A stretch of 47,772 nt of DNA from NCBI RefSeq assembly GCF_901521055.1, contig NZ_CABEGA010000035.1, positions 1 through 47,772 on the forward strand. Reading direction: 5' to 3'. The position numbers and the translations under genes are program-made. Positions 22,522 to 29,568 of this stretch are shown here, piece by piece (the stretch's first letter is position 1; each line of letters begins with the position of its first letter). Under the pieces are notes generated by a model. The model had not been told where the DNA came from, searched no databases, and saw only the letters and a list, made by a program, of their open reading frames with translations. Source of the DNA: Cellulomonas hominis. Lineage in GTDB: Bacteria; Actinomycetota; Actinomycetes; Actinomycetales; Cellulomonadaceae.

Positions 22522-22725
22522 TCAGCGGAGCGTCGTGACGGCGGTGCCGAGGCCGTGGAACGCCCGCAACCGGTGCGGGCGGGCCCGTTCCGGGGGCCGG
22601 CCGCGCGTCTCGGTGGACGGTCTGGACCGAGTGCCGCGCTCGGTGCGACGCCGGACGAGCGCGACCGTCTCGCGGCGCTCGCGCAGGTCCTGCTGGAGGA
22701 CGTCGAAGGTCAGGGTGGGGTGCAT
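22522..22725 (-). CDS. Small basic protein of unknown function
   Basis: 67-residue Arg-rich protein beginning MHPTLTFDVLQQDLRERRETVALVRRRTERG. The MHPT start and a QxxLRERR helix are shared with many short, unassigned actinobacterial proteins; the remainder is a disordered Arg/Pro/Thr tail. ATG at 22725 follows GGAG nine bases upstream. A strong hairpin follows. Function unknown; it might bind nucleic acid from its charge alone. Confidence 0.6.
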   Translation of the reverse strand: MHPTLTFDVLQQDLRERRETVALVRRRTERGTRSRPSTETRGRPPERARPHRLRAFHGLGTAVTTLR

Positions 22726-22890
22726 GGTGGTGGTCTCCGTCGTGCTGCTGGACGGGGCCTGGCCGGGCCCCCGGGACTCACCGCGGTGACCCTCACGGTT
22801 CCACCGCGCGCACCGCGCCGTCACGGGTTTTTCGCCGCTCAGCGCTCCAGCGTGAACTCCGAGTCGCGACGTCGTGACTCCGGGCGGTCT

Positions 22891-22917
22891 GTTGAAGCGT
22901 CAACCTTTCGGTAGGAT
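22891..22917 (+). promoter_or_regulatory. Candidate MarR operator and leaderless promoter
   Basis: GTTGA-AGCG-TCAAC at 22891-22904 is a perfect 5-bp inverted repeat with the TTGA/TCAA ends typical of MarR-family sites. TAGGAT at 22912-22917 is a good -10, ending six bases before the ATG at 22924, so the mRNA should be leaderless and repressor binding would block the -35 region. Confidence 0.6.
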
Positions 22918-22923
22918 GGCCTC

Positions 22924-23451
22924 ATGACCGACGACCCGCGCTGGCTCAGCGCCCGCGAGCTGCAGGCCTGGATGCGGCTGGAGGCCGTCGCCGAGCTGCT
23001 GCCGACCGCGCTCGACCACCAGCTCCAGCGCGATGCCGACCTGTCCCACTACGACTACCTGGTGCTCGCCAAGCTGTCCGAGGCCCCGCAGCGCACCCTG
23101 CGGATGAGCGGGCTCGCGGCCAGCACCAACGCCACGCTGCCGCGGCTGTCCCACGTCGCGGCCCGGCTGGAGGCGCGCGGCTACCTCACGCGCACCCGCT
23201 CCGACGACGACCGGCGCTCCACGCTGGCGACGCTCACCGAGGACGGCTGGCGCAAGGTGGTTGCGACCGCCCCCACGCACGTCGCGGAGGTCCGGCGGCT
23301 GGTGGTGGACCGCCTGACCGCGGAGCAGGTCGACCAGCTCGACGCGATCGCGCTGGCCGTCCTCGGGGCGCTCGACCCCGAGAACCGGCTCGAGGCGCAG
23401 AACCCCGTCGCCGGCGCCGCCGACGCGTGCGGGAACGAGGCGGGCAGCTGA
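22924..23451 (+). CDS. MarR family transcriptional regulator
   Basis: Dimeric winged-helix regulator of 175 residues. The DNA-binding region is YDYLVLAKLSEAPQRTLRMSGLAASTNATLPRLSHVAARLEARGYLTRTRSDDDRRSTLATLTEDGWRKV, with the wing in RSDDDRRS. Flanking helices form the dimer domain. The C-terminal 25 residues (after DPENRLEAQN) are a variable tail. An inverted repeat in its own promoter suggests autoregulation. It is convergent with the small membrane protein gene and not obviously linked to the sulfur genes beyond. Confidence 0.93.
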   Translation: MTDDPRWLSARELQAWMRLEAVAELLPTALDHQLQRDADLSHYDYLVLAKLSEAPQRTLRMSGLAASTNATLPRLSHVAARLEARGYLTRTRSDDDRRSTLATLTEDGWRKVVATAPTHVAEVRRLVVDRLTAEQVDQLDAIALAVLGALDPENRLEAQNPVAGAADACGNEAGS

Positions 23452-23452
23452 C

Positions 23453-23800
23453 CTAGCCGGCGCCCTCGCCGCGGCGCCGCGCCCGGCGGTCCCGCCACGA
23501 CTGCCACACCCGCATCACGAAGGCCTTGAAGCGGTCCGTGAGGCGGCGGACCGCCGGGAACTCGGTGCCGAGGATGCCGAGACCCAGGAAGATCAGCAGC
23601 CAGCCGGGGCCGGGCAGGACGAGCAGGGCGATCCCGACGGCCACCACCGACCCGCCGACGACCGTCACCACGACCTTGTACGTCAGCCGGAGCCACGGCT
23701 TGCTGTCCAGGCGCGCGCGCAACCGGGCCAGGGCGCGGTGCGCGCCGGTGTCCGTGCGCTCGCCGGCGGCGATCTCGGCGGCCAGGCTGTCGTCGGGCAC
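23453..23800 (-). CDS. TIGR02611 family small membrane protein
   Basis: 115-residue membrane protein with one long hydrophobic hairpin: VVVTVVGGSVVAVGIALLVL, then PGPGW, then LLIFLGLGILGTEFPAVRRL, which is the signature of the family. A basic C-terminal tail (WRDRRARRRGEG) follows. GTG at 23800 has GGAGG four bases upstream; GTG at 23827 is the longer alternative. Function unknown. Located downstream of the minus-strand sulfur operon but separated from it by a hairpin. Confidence 0.82.
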   Translation of the reverse strand: MPDDSLAAEIAAGERTDTGAHRALARLRARLDSKPWLRLTYKVVVTVVGGSVVAVGIALLVLPGPGWLLIFLGLGILGTEFPAVRRLTDRFKAFVMRVWQSWRDRRARRRGEGAG

Positions 23801-23864
23801 GCGGCCTCCGGGGGTCGAGGTGTCCACGGGAGCATGACGTCCGGGACGCCGCGATTGTTCCCGG

Positions 23865-23894
23865 GCCCGGCGGGTGAGATCCGTGCCGCCGGGC
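23865..23894 (-). terminator. Probable terminator of the minus-strand sulfur operon
   Basis: GCCCGGCGG at 23865-23873 pairs exactly with CCGCCGGGC at 23886-23894 across a 12-base loop, just beyond the stop of the monooxygenase gene at 23911. Short stem, so moderate confidence. Confidence 0.5.
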
Positions 23895-23910
23895 GGCGCG
23901 GGCCGTCGCC

Positions 23911-25296
23911 TCAGGGCGCGACGAGCTCCGGGGTGCGGGCGTCCGCCGCGCGGTGCGCGCCCGACGGGCCGCGGCGGGTCAGCGGCCCCCGCAGGCCCAG
24001 GTGCTCGCGGAGCGTCGTGCCGGTGTACGCCGTGCGGTAGGCCCCGCGCTCCTGCAGCTCCGGCACGACCCGGTCGACGATGTCGTCCAGCCCGGACGGG
24101 ATGATCCAGGGGCTGATGTTGAACCCGTCGACCGCGCCCGTCCGGACGAACTGGACCAGCCGGTCCGCGACGGCCGACGGCGTGCCGACGAACCCCCGCT
24201 CGCCGGTGACGCGCACGACGAGCTGCCGGATCGACAGCCCCTCCGCCTCGGCGACCGACCGCCACCGCGCCGCGACCTCGTGGGTGCGGGCACCGGTGGT
24301 CGACGTCCCGCCCTCGCCGCCGAGCTCGGTGACGACCGGGTCGTGCGCCGGGAGCGGGCCGTCCGGGTCGTAGCCGCTGAGGTCCTCGCCCCAGATGGTG
24401 CCGACGACGTGCAGCGCCGTGGCGGGGGTGACCTGGTTCCACCGGACCCAGCGGTCCTTCTCCTCGGCCTCGGCGGCGGTGTCCCCGACCACGACGGCGG
24501 TGCCCGGGAAGATCTTCACGTCGTCCTCGGGCCGGCCGGCGGCGACCGTGCGGGCACGGATGTCCTCGGCGAACGCCAGCGCGTCGGCGAGCACGCTCCC
24601 GTGCCGGCTGAAGATCACGTCCGCCGACCGGGCGGCGAAGTCGCGGCCCTGCGGTGAGTCGCCGGCCTGGAAGATCACCGGGTGGCCCTGCGGGCTGCGC
24701 GGGGTGGTCGGGTCGATCTCCGCGTCCAGCAGCTCGCCGTGCACCGACACGCGGGCCACGTCGCCGTCGCCGTCGGGCCAGGCGTCCCAGATCCGGCGGG
24801 CGGTCGCCAGCACCTGCTCGGCGCGGTCGTACCGGCGGGCGTGGTCGAGGTAGCCGCCCCGCCGGAAGTTCTCCCCGGTCCACGCGTTGTCCGTGGTCAC
24901 GACGTTCCACGCGGCGCGCCCGCCGGACAGCACGTCCAGGCCGGCGAGGCGCCGGGCGAGGTCGACGGGGTCGTTGTAGGTGGTGTTCTGGGTGGCGACC
25001 AGGCCGATCCGCTCGGTGACCGCCGCCAGCGCCGCGAGCTGCGTGATGGCGTCCGGGCGGCCCACCACGTCCAGGTCGTGCAGGGCGCCGCGGCTCTCCC
25101 GCAGCCGCAGGCCCTCGCCGAGGAAGAAGGCGTCGAACAGGCCGCGCTCCGCGGTGCGGGCCACGCGCTCGAAGGACGCGAAGCCGGTCTGCGAGCCGGA
25201 CTCGGGGTCGGACCAGATGGTCGTGTGGTTGACGCCCTGGAAGAAGACGCCGAAGTGGACCTGCGCCGCGGGGCGGGTCAGGGTGTGCTCGGACAT
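23911..25296 (-). CDS. LLM-class FMNH2-dependent monooxygenase (NtaA/SnaA/DszA family)
   Basis: Two-component flavin monooxygenase of 461 residues (TIGR03860-like). It uses FMNH2 supplied by a separate reductase and O2. Diagnostic segments: NHTTIWSDPESGSQTGFASFE, ERGLFDAFFLGEGL, ATQNTTYNDPVDLARRLAGLDVLSGGRAAWNVVTTDN, GHPVIFQAGDSPQGRDFAA and GFNISPWIIPSGLDDIVD. Known members oxidise nitrilotriacetate, dibenzothiophene sulfone or alkyl-sulfur compounds. Last gene of a four-gene operon read from 27640 under a SAM-IV riboswitch, so an organosulfur substrate is likely. ATG at 25296. Confidence 0.93.
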   Translation of the reverse strand: MSEHTLTRPAAQVHFGVFFQGVNHTTIWSDPESGSQTGFASFERVARTAERGLFDAFFLGEGLRLRESRGALHDLDVVGRPDAITQLAALAAVTERIGLVATQNTTYNDPVDLARRLAGLDVLSGGRAAWNVVTTDNAWTGENFRRGGYLDHARRYDRAEQVLATARRIWDAWPDGDGDVARVSVHGELLDAEIDPTTPRSPQGHPVIFQAGDSPQGRDFAARSADVIFSRHGSVLADALAFAEDIRARTVAAGRPEDDVKIFPGTAVVVGDTAAEAEEKDRWVRWNQVTPATALHVVGTIWGEDLSGYDPDGPLPAHDPVVTELGGEGGTSTTGARTHEVAARWRSVAEAEGLSIRQLVVRVTGERGFVGTPSAVADRLVQFVRTGAVDGFNISPWIIPSGLDDIVDRVVPELQERGAYRTAYTGTTLREHLGLRGPLTRRGPSGAHRAADARTPELVAP

Positions 25297-25306
25297 GGCG
25301 GGCTCC

Positions 25307-26443
25307 TCAGGCGGGCTGCCGGGCGGACCCGGCGAGGCGGTGGGCGGGACGGGGCAGGCCCAGGTGGTCGCGCAGGGTCGCGCCGGCGCGCGGGGCCGCG
25401 GCGAGCCGGGCGGCGCGCAGGGCGGGCAGGACCTCGCGGGCGAGCACGGGCAGGTCGACGTCGAGGACCGCGGGGAGCAGCCGCACGCCGGCGAACTCCT
25501 CGGACGCCGCGAGCTCGGTGAGCAGCCGGACCAGCCCCGCCGCGTCGCCGACGTGCCGCAGCGCCGGCCGGGACGACCACGGGCGCGTGCCGTCCAGCTC
25601 GGCGAGCCGCTCGCGCCCGGTGCGGTCGACGGTGTCGAGGACGACCTCGATCTCGACGGCGGCGAGCGGTGCGCCCGGGGTCGCCTCGCGGGCCTCGCGG
25701 GCGGTGGCGAGCGCACCGGCCACGTCCGCGCCACCCACGTCCGCGCCCCCGACGAGGGCCACGTCCACCAGGTCCTCGCCCGGCCGGCCGGCGGCGACGT
25801 CGCCCGCCCGCGCGAGCACCACCAGCTGGCCCTGCGGCGGCCGCGGCGTGATGAGCGGGCCGACGACGGAGAAGGTCGCACCGCGGAAGTCGACGCGGTG
25901 CACGCGGTCGCGGTCGATGTACCGGCCGGTGGCGACGTCCCGGATCACCGCGTCGTCCTCCCACGAGTCCCACAGGTCGCGGACGACCTGGACGACGTCC
26001 CGCGCCTCGCGGTCCAGGTCCGGCACCGCCGGCCGGCCGTACGCCGCGGGTGCCGCGTCGCCCGGGGTGACGGCGGCCAGCCAGCCGCCCCGGCCGGACG
26101 CGGCGATGTCGAGCGACGCGAGCTGCGCGGCGACGTGGAACGGCTCCGGGTACGTCGTCGGCACCTCCGGCACCAGGCCCAGGGCGGTGGTGGTCCGGGA
26201 CACGAACGCCGCCCGGGTGACCGCGTCCAGCCGCGCCGAGGTGGTGGCCCCGGGCACTGCGGGCAGCACCGCGTCGGCGAAGGTCGCGAAGGTGAAGCCG
26301 GCGTTCTCCGCGCGGCGGACCGTCCCGGCCAGGCGGGTGCCGGAGACGAGGTCGACGCCGCTCAGGCCGGTGACGGCGGCGGCCGCGGGGTGGCTGCCGG
26401 CGCCGTCGACGTCGACGCCGACGAACAGGGGTGGGGTGGTCAT
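25307..26443 (-). CDS. Divergent LLM-class flavin-dependent oxidoreductase
   Basis: 378-residue luciferase-like protein, recognisable from RRAENAGFTFATFADAVLP, SRTTTALGLVPEVPTTYPEPFHVAAQLASLDIAASGRGGWLA and the C-terminal RAGATLRDHLGLPRPAHRLAG. The region after residue about 215 is shorter and more hydrophobic than in active enzymes, and the GQLVVLARAGDVA block stands where PVIFQAGDSP is found in the neighbour. It may be an active enzyme of a less known subgroup or a non-catalytic partner of the monooxygenase 10 bases downstream. Third gene of the operon. Confidence 0.82.
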   Translation of the reverse strand: MTTPPLFVGVDVDGAGSHPAAAAVTGLSGVDLVSGTRLAGTVRRAENAGFTFATFADAVLPAVPGATTSARLDAVTRAAFVSRTTTALGLVPEVPTTYPEPFHVAAQLASLDIAASGRGGWLAAVTPGDAAPAAYGRPAVPDLDREARDVVQVVRDLWDSWEDDAVIRDVATGRYIDRDRVHRVDFRGATFSVVGPLITPRPPQGQLVVLARAGDVAAGRPGEDLVDVALVGGADVGGADVAGALATAREAREATPGAPLAAVEIEVVLDTVDRTGRERLAELDGTRPWSSRPALRHVGDAAGLVRLLTELAASEEFAGVRLLPAVLDVDLPVLAREVLPALRAARLAAAPRAGATLRDHLGLPRPAHRLAGSARQPA

Positions 26444-26483
26444 GCGGTCCTCCGAGGGGCTCGCGGGGTCGGGGATCCGGGCG

Positions 26484-27071
26484 TCAGAGCGCCGAGTGCC
26501 CGCCGATCCGGTGGTAGGTGCGGTCGTGGTAGACGAGCGGGGACGGCGCGCGGACTCCGTGCCCGGCCGCGTCCCCGGCTGCGTCGGCGGCGGGGGAGCC
26601 CGCGGACAGCGCCCGCAGCGAGACCAGGTAGCTGTCGCCCACGGGCGTGCGCTGCAGCACCCGCGCCCGCACCCACGACACCGCGCCGTCGATCACGGGC
26701 TCCCCGGTCGCGAGCGACGACCAGCCGCCGGCGGCGAACCGGTCGATCCCGCTGGTCGCGAACCGGGCGGAGACGTCGTGCTGGTGGTCCGCGAGGAAGC
26801 TCACCGCCAGCGTCGCGGCCCCCGAGACGGCCGGCCACGACGACGAGGTGGACGCGAGCGAGAACGCGAGCAGAGGCGGGGCGGCGGACACGGAGATGAC
26901 GGACGTGGCGGTGAACCCGACCGGCTGCCCCTCGTGCCGCAGCGCCACCACGGCGACGCCGGCGGGGTGCCGGCGGAACACCGCCTTGAACTCGTGGGCG
27001 TCCAGCTGCCGCTCGTCCTGCTCGGCGAGCAGCCGCTCGAGCGCCGACAGGTCCGTGTGCTCGGCGGTCAC
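26484..27071 (-). CDS. Flavin reductase family protein (FMN-binding split barrel)
   Basis: 195-residue flavin:NAD(P)H reductase of the HpaC/DszD type. Signature: FKAVFRRHPAGVAVVALRHEGQPVGFTATSVISVSAAPPLLAFSLASTSSSWPAV, then LAVSFLADHQHDVSARFA and a C-terminal YHDRTYHRIGGH. Such enzymes supply FMNH2 to monooxygenases like the two encoded downstream. The GTG start at 27071 overlaps the stop of the upstream FMN reductase gene (GTGA). Having both a split-barrel and a flavodoxin-like reductase in one operon suggests use by different oxygenases or conditions. Confidence 0.9.
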   Translation of the reverse strand: MTAEHTDLSALERLLAEQDERQLDAHEFKAVFRRHPAGVAVVALRHEGQPVGFTATSVISVSAAPPLLAFSLASTSSSWPAVSGAATLAVSFLADHQHDVSARFATSGIDRFAAGGWSSLATGEPVIDGAVSWVRARVLQRTPVGDSYLVSLRALSAGSPAADAAGDAAGHGVRAPSPLVYHDRTYHRIGGHSAL

Positions 27072-27640
27072 CGGGCCACCGCCACGGCCTCGGGGGTGAT
27101 GGCCGCGGCCGCGGGCAGGCCGGTCGACCGCCGCAGGGCCGCGCCGGACCGCAGCAGCCAGGCGTCGAGCACCGCGTCGAGGTCGGGCAGCTGCGCCTCC
27201 GTGACCGCGAGCGCCCGGGTCGGCACGACGGCGCCGAGCTCGACGAGCACGGGCCGCAGGTGCACCTCCCCGGCCAGCGCGTGCGCGGGGTTGCCGGACA
27301 CGACCAGCGGGACGGCGACGACCCCGGCGAGGCCGTCGGGGCCGTACAGGTCGAGGAACGCCTTGAGCAGCCCGGTGTAGGACGCCTTGTAGACCGGCGT
27401 CGCGACGACCGCCACGTCGGCGGCGGCGAGCCGGGCCAGGGCGGCGTCGGCGGCGGGGTGCACCGGGGCGAGCACCTCGCCCGCGAGCTCCGCCAGGTCG
27501 ACGGTCGTGACGGCGGGCGCAGGGCCGTCGGTCAGGTGCTCCGCGACGCGGGCGGCGGCCGCGCGGGCGGCCTGGAGGGTGCGGGAGCCGGGCCGCGGGT
27601 TGCCGGAGACGGCGACGACGGCAGGGGGACGGGACGTCAT
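27068..27640 (-). CDS. NADPH-dependent FMN reductase (SsuE/MsuE family)
   Basis: 190-residue flavodoxin-like reductase. Recognised by VAVSGNPRPGSRTLQAARA (flavin phosphate loop), ATPVYKASYTGLLKAFLDLYG and a SGNPAHALAGEVHLRPVLVELGAVVP stretch, all typical of SsuE, which supplies FMNH2 to sulfonate monooxygenases made under sulfur limitation. First gene of the minus-strand sulfur operon. ATG at 27640; the SAM-IV riboswitch at 27661-27790 ends about 20 bases upstream, consistent with control of translation initiation or early termination. Confidence 0.93.
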   Translation of the reverse strand: MTSRPPAVVAVSGNPRPGSRTLQAARAAAARVAEHLTDGPAPAVTTVDLAELAGEVLAPVHPAADAALARLAAADVAVVATPVYKASYTGLLKAFLDLYGPDGLAGVVAVPLVVSGNPAHALAGEVHLRPVLVELGAVVPTRALAVTEAQLPDLDAVLDAWLLRSGAALRRSTGLPAAAAITPEAVAVAR

Positions 27641-27660
27641 GGGGTGCCTCGCAGACGGGT

Positions 27661-27790
27661 CGATCACGCTTGCCGCGCGGCGGATCGGGGGGTGGGCCCC
27701 GGCCGACGGCCAGGTCATCTCCCGGAGCACCCCGCCGTGATGTGGGGTTGCTGCCCAGCAAGCCGGGGCTTGGCGCTGGGACTCGTGACC
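27661..27790 (-). promoter_or_regulatory. SAM-IV class riboswitch (minus-strand sulfur operon)
   Basis: Read on the minus strand, the RNA begins GGUCACGAGUCCCAGCGCC and continues with AAGCCCCGGCUUGCUGGGC, AGCAACCCC, GGGGUGCUCCGGG and AUGACC, and ends with GCGGCAAGCGUGAUCG. P1 is GGUCA/UGACC (27786-27790 with 27713-27717), and CCCAGC/GCUGGG forms the pseudoknot-bearing stem. This order and these conserved blocks match the SAM-IV riboswitch of actinobacteria (for example M. tuberculosis) as I remember it. SAM binding is expected to repress the FMN reductase - monooxygenase operon. Confidence 0.85.
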
Positions 27791-27799
27791 TCGGGCGGC

Positions 27800-27805
27800 T
27801 GTCTA
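27800..27805 (-). promoter_or_regulatory. Likely -10 box for the minus-strand sulfur operon
   Basis: TAGACA on the minus strand (27805-27800) lies ten bases before the first base of the riboswitch, the right distance for a transcript beginning at about 27793. No clear -35 was seen. Confidence 0.4.
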
Positions 27806-27917
27806 GCACCGGCGGGCGCGCGGGCCGACGGTGCGCGGGGGAGTTCTCACGATCCGGGACCGTGCGTCGTCCCCGCGGTGACATCGCTCCGCCATGCGAG
27901 ACGCCGCACCCGGCTCG

Positions 27918-27945
27918 TTGACTTCGCGAGCGCGGGGTCCATAAG
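27918..27945 (+). promoter_or_regulatory. Promoter of the plus-strand sulfur operon
   Basis: TTGACT at 27918-27923 and CATAAG at 27940-27945, spaced 16 bases. A start near 27952 would transcribe the SAM-IV riboswitch at 27994. The unusual AT content of CCATAAGTT stands out in this GC-rich DNA. Confidence 0.55.
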
Positions 27946-27993
27946 TTCCGCGGCACCGAGTCACGCCGAGCACCACCGGCGGTGAGGCCCGGT

Positions 27994-28110
27994 GGTCATG
28001 AGCTCCGACACCAAGCCCCGGCTCGTCGGACGGCAACCCCCCGCGCGGGTGGGTGCCCCGGGTGAGGACCAGGCCCGCTGCCGCCGGCAGTGGGGCAACA
28101 CGCGAGCCCG
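27994..28110 (+). promoter_or_regulatory. SAM-IV class riboswitch (plus-strand sulfur operon)
   Basis: Begins GGUCAUGAGCUCCGACACC and has AAGCCCCGGCUCGUCGGA, CGGCAACCCCCC, GGGUGCCCCGGGUGA and GGACC, then a CUGCC-GCC-GGCAG hairpin (28078-28090) and GGGGCAACACGCGAGCCC. P1 is GGUC (27994-27997) with GACC (28067-28070); UCCGAC/GUCGGA forms the next stem. This is a near-textbook SAM-IV sequence as I remember it. It precedes a cysteine-ending leader ORF and then the monooxygenase - acetyltransferase - ABC importer genes. Confidence 0.88.
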
Positions 28111-28139
28111 TCCCCCGGCGGGCGCACCGAGGAGCACGT

Positions 28140-28262
28140 ATGAACAGGAGCACGCCGACGCCGACCGCGCGTCCGTCCTCCCGCGCCGCACGGCCCCGCG
28201 CCGTGCCCGCCGGCCTGCCGGGCGCCGTCGCCCCGCGCGCCGCCTCCTGTCGCTGTCGCTGA
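28140..28262 (+). CDS. Short leader ORF ending Cys-Arg-Cys-Arg (possible cysteine attenuator)
   Basis: 40-codon ORF with its own strong ribosome binding site (GAGGAG, five bases before ATG at 28140), placed between the SAM-IV riboswitch and the first enzyme gene. The peptide is Arg/Pro/Ala-rich and ends ASCRCR-stop. Both terminal Cys codons are TGT, the rare Cys codon in DNA of this GC content. Cysteine-rich leader peptides ahead of sulfur genes act as cysteine-responsive attenuators in mycobacteria. GC-rich inverted segments follow in the 159-base gap to 28422. I infer a regulatory peptide rather than a functional protein. Confidence 0.5.
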   Translation: MNRSTPTPTARPSSRAARPRAVPAGLPGAVAPRAASCRCR

Positions 28263-28322
28263 CCTCCCGCGCCCCGCCGCGCCGAGCGCGCGCAGCGCCC
28301 CGCGCGCGACCTCGCGCCGCGG

Positions 28323-28351
28323 CCCGCCGGTCCGCATCCCGCCGGTCCGCA
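28323..28351. repeat. 14-bp direct repeat in the leader region
   Basis: CCCGCCGGTCCGCA occurs at 28323-28336 and again at 28338-28351, one base apart. It lies between the leader ORF and the first enzyme gene and may contribute to alternative RNA pairing. Confidence 0.6.
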
Positions 28352-28421
28352 CCCCACCCCGTCCGGCACCCCGGTCCGCGCTGCCGCGCGCCGTCCTGCC
28401 GTCCGCGAACGGAGTCCCGTC

Positions 28422-29525
28422 ATGCCCAGCACCCCCGCACGCCCGGCGCCGCCCGAGCCCGCCCGCCCCGAGGACCGGCACGTCGTCCTCGCCGTCGACC
28501 TGACGGCGCTGGGCGCCCGCCCCGGCGGCCACGGCCCGCACGGCGTGGTCGTCCCGCGCCCCTTCGACGGCGAGCGCCTGGCGCGGCTCGTGCACCGGGC
28601 CGACCGCGGCCTGCTCGACCTGGTCCTGCTGGGCGACGCGTTCTTGCTGCACCCCGGCCGCCGGCAGGTCCCGGGCCGGCTCGACGCCGCCGTGGCCGCC
28701 GCCCGGGTCGCGCCGCTCGGCACCGGCACCGCCCTCGTCGCCGGGGTGGCGCACGAGCACGTCGACCCCGCGCACGTGGCGGGGGCGGTCCGGGGCGTGC
28801 AGCGCGCCGGGCGGGGACCCGCGGGCTGGTTGCTCTCCGGCCCCGCGTCGGGTGCGGACGAGCGCGAGTGGGCGGCGCGCGCGGAGGCTGCCGTGGCGGC
28901 GGTCGAGGGGGAGTGGGACGGGCCCGGGGACGCCGGCGCCCTGCTGCTCGACCCCGACGGCCGGTTCCGCGTCGACCACGACGGGGTGCGGTTCGCGGTG
29001 CGGGGCCGGGCGGCCGCCGTCCCGGTCCCCGGCCCCGCGGCCGGGAGGCCCCTCGTGGTCGTCCCCGTGTCCGGTGCGGCGGGCGCCGCGCTGGCGGGCC
29101 GGCGCGGCGACGTCGCGCGGATCGCCGTCCCGGACGTCGCGCAGGGCGCGCGGCTGCGCTCGCTCGTGCGGGACGCGGCGGCCGTCGCCGGGCGCCCGGC
29201 CGGCGCCGTGCGGGTGCTCGCCGACGTCGACGTGGCGCTCGCGGACGACCCGGAGACCGCCGCCGCCCGGCTCGCGCTCGCCCGGTCCGGGGACGGCGGC
29301 GGGACCGCCCACGCCGGCGCGCGGGTCCCGGTGCTCGCCGGGACGGGCGCCGACCTCGCCGCGCTGGCGGCCGCCTGGGTGGACGCCAGCGCGGCCGACG
29401 GGTTCGTCGTCCGCCCCTCGGCGCCCGAGGTCGACCTCGACGCGCTCGTCGACCGCGTCGTCCCGGCGCTGCAGCACGCCGGGCTGTTCCGGCTCCGCCC
29501 GTCCGCCGCGCTCGCCACCACCTGA
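28422..29525 (+). CDS. Divergent LLM-class (luciferase-like) protein
   Basis: 367-residue protein distantly related to LLM flavin oxidoreductases. Recognisable pieces: HVVLAVDLTALG at the start of the barrel, LARLVHRADRGLLDLVLLGDAFLL, and the C-terminal DGFVVRPSAPEVDLDALVDRVVPALQHAGLFR, which matches the GFNxxP...LDDxVDxVVPELQxRG end of the family. The middle is eroded, rich in Ala/Gly/Val, and I cannot find the flavin-binding motifs. It may be a degraded paralogue or a structural partner. First enzyme-like gene behind the riboswitch and leader ORF; ATG follows GGAG. Confidence 0.78.
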   Translation: MPSTPARPAPPEPARPEDRHVVLAVDLTALGARPGGHGPHGVVVPRPFDGERLARLVHRADRGLLDLVLLGDAFLLHPGRRQVPGRLDAAVAAARVAPLGTGTALVAGVAHEHVDPAHVAGAVRGVQRAGRGPAGWLLSGPASGADEREWAARAEAAVAAVEGEWDGPGDAGALLLDPDGRFRVDHDGVRFAVRGRAAAVPVPGPAAGRPLVVVPVSGAAGAALAGRRGDVARIAVPDVAQGARLRSLVRDAAAVAGRPAGAVRVLADVDVALADDPETAAARLALARSGDGGGTAHAGARVPVLAGTGADLAALAAAWVDASAADGFVVRPSAPEVDLDALVDRVVPALQHAGLFRLRPSAALATT

Positions 29526-29568
29526 CCGGGCGCCACGCCCTCCGCCCGACCGACCCCGAGGTGATCCG

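Noticed and set aside
22900..23451. MarR gene as the regulator of the adjacent sulfur operon
   Set aside because: It is convergent with, and separated by a membrane protein gene and hairpin from, that operon, and no copy of its inverted repeat was seen in the sulfur promoters.
28422..29525. Pseudogene call for the divergent LLM-like protein
   Set aside because: The reading frame is intact with good start and codon usage; divergence alone is not evidence of a pseudogene.
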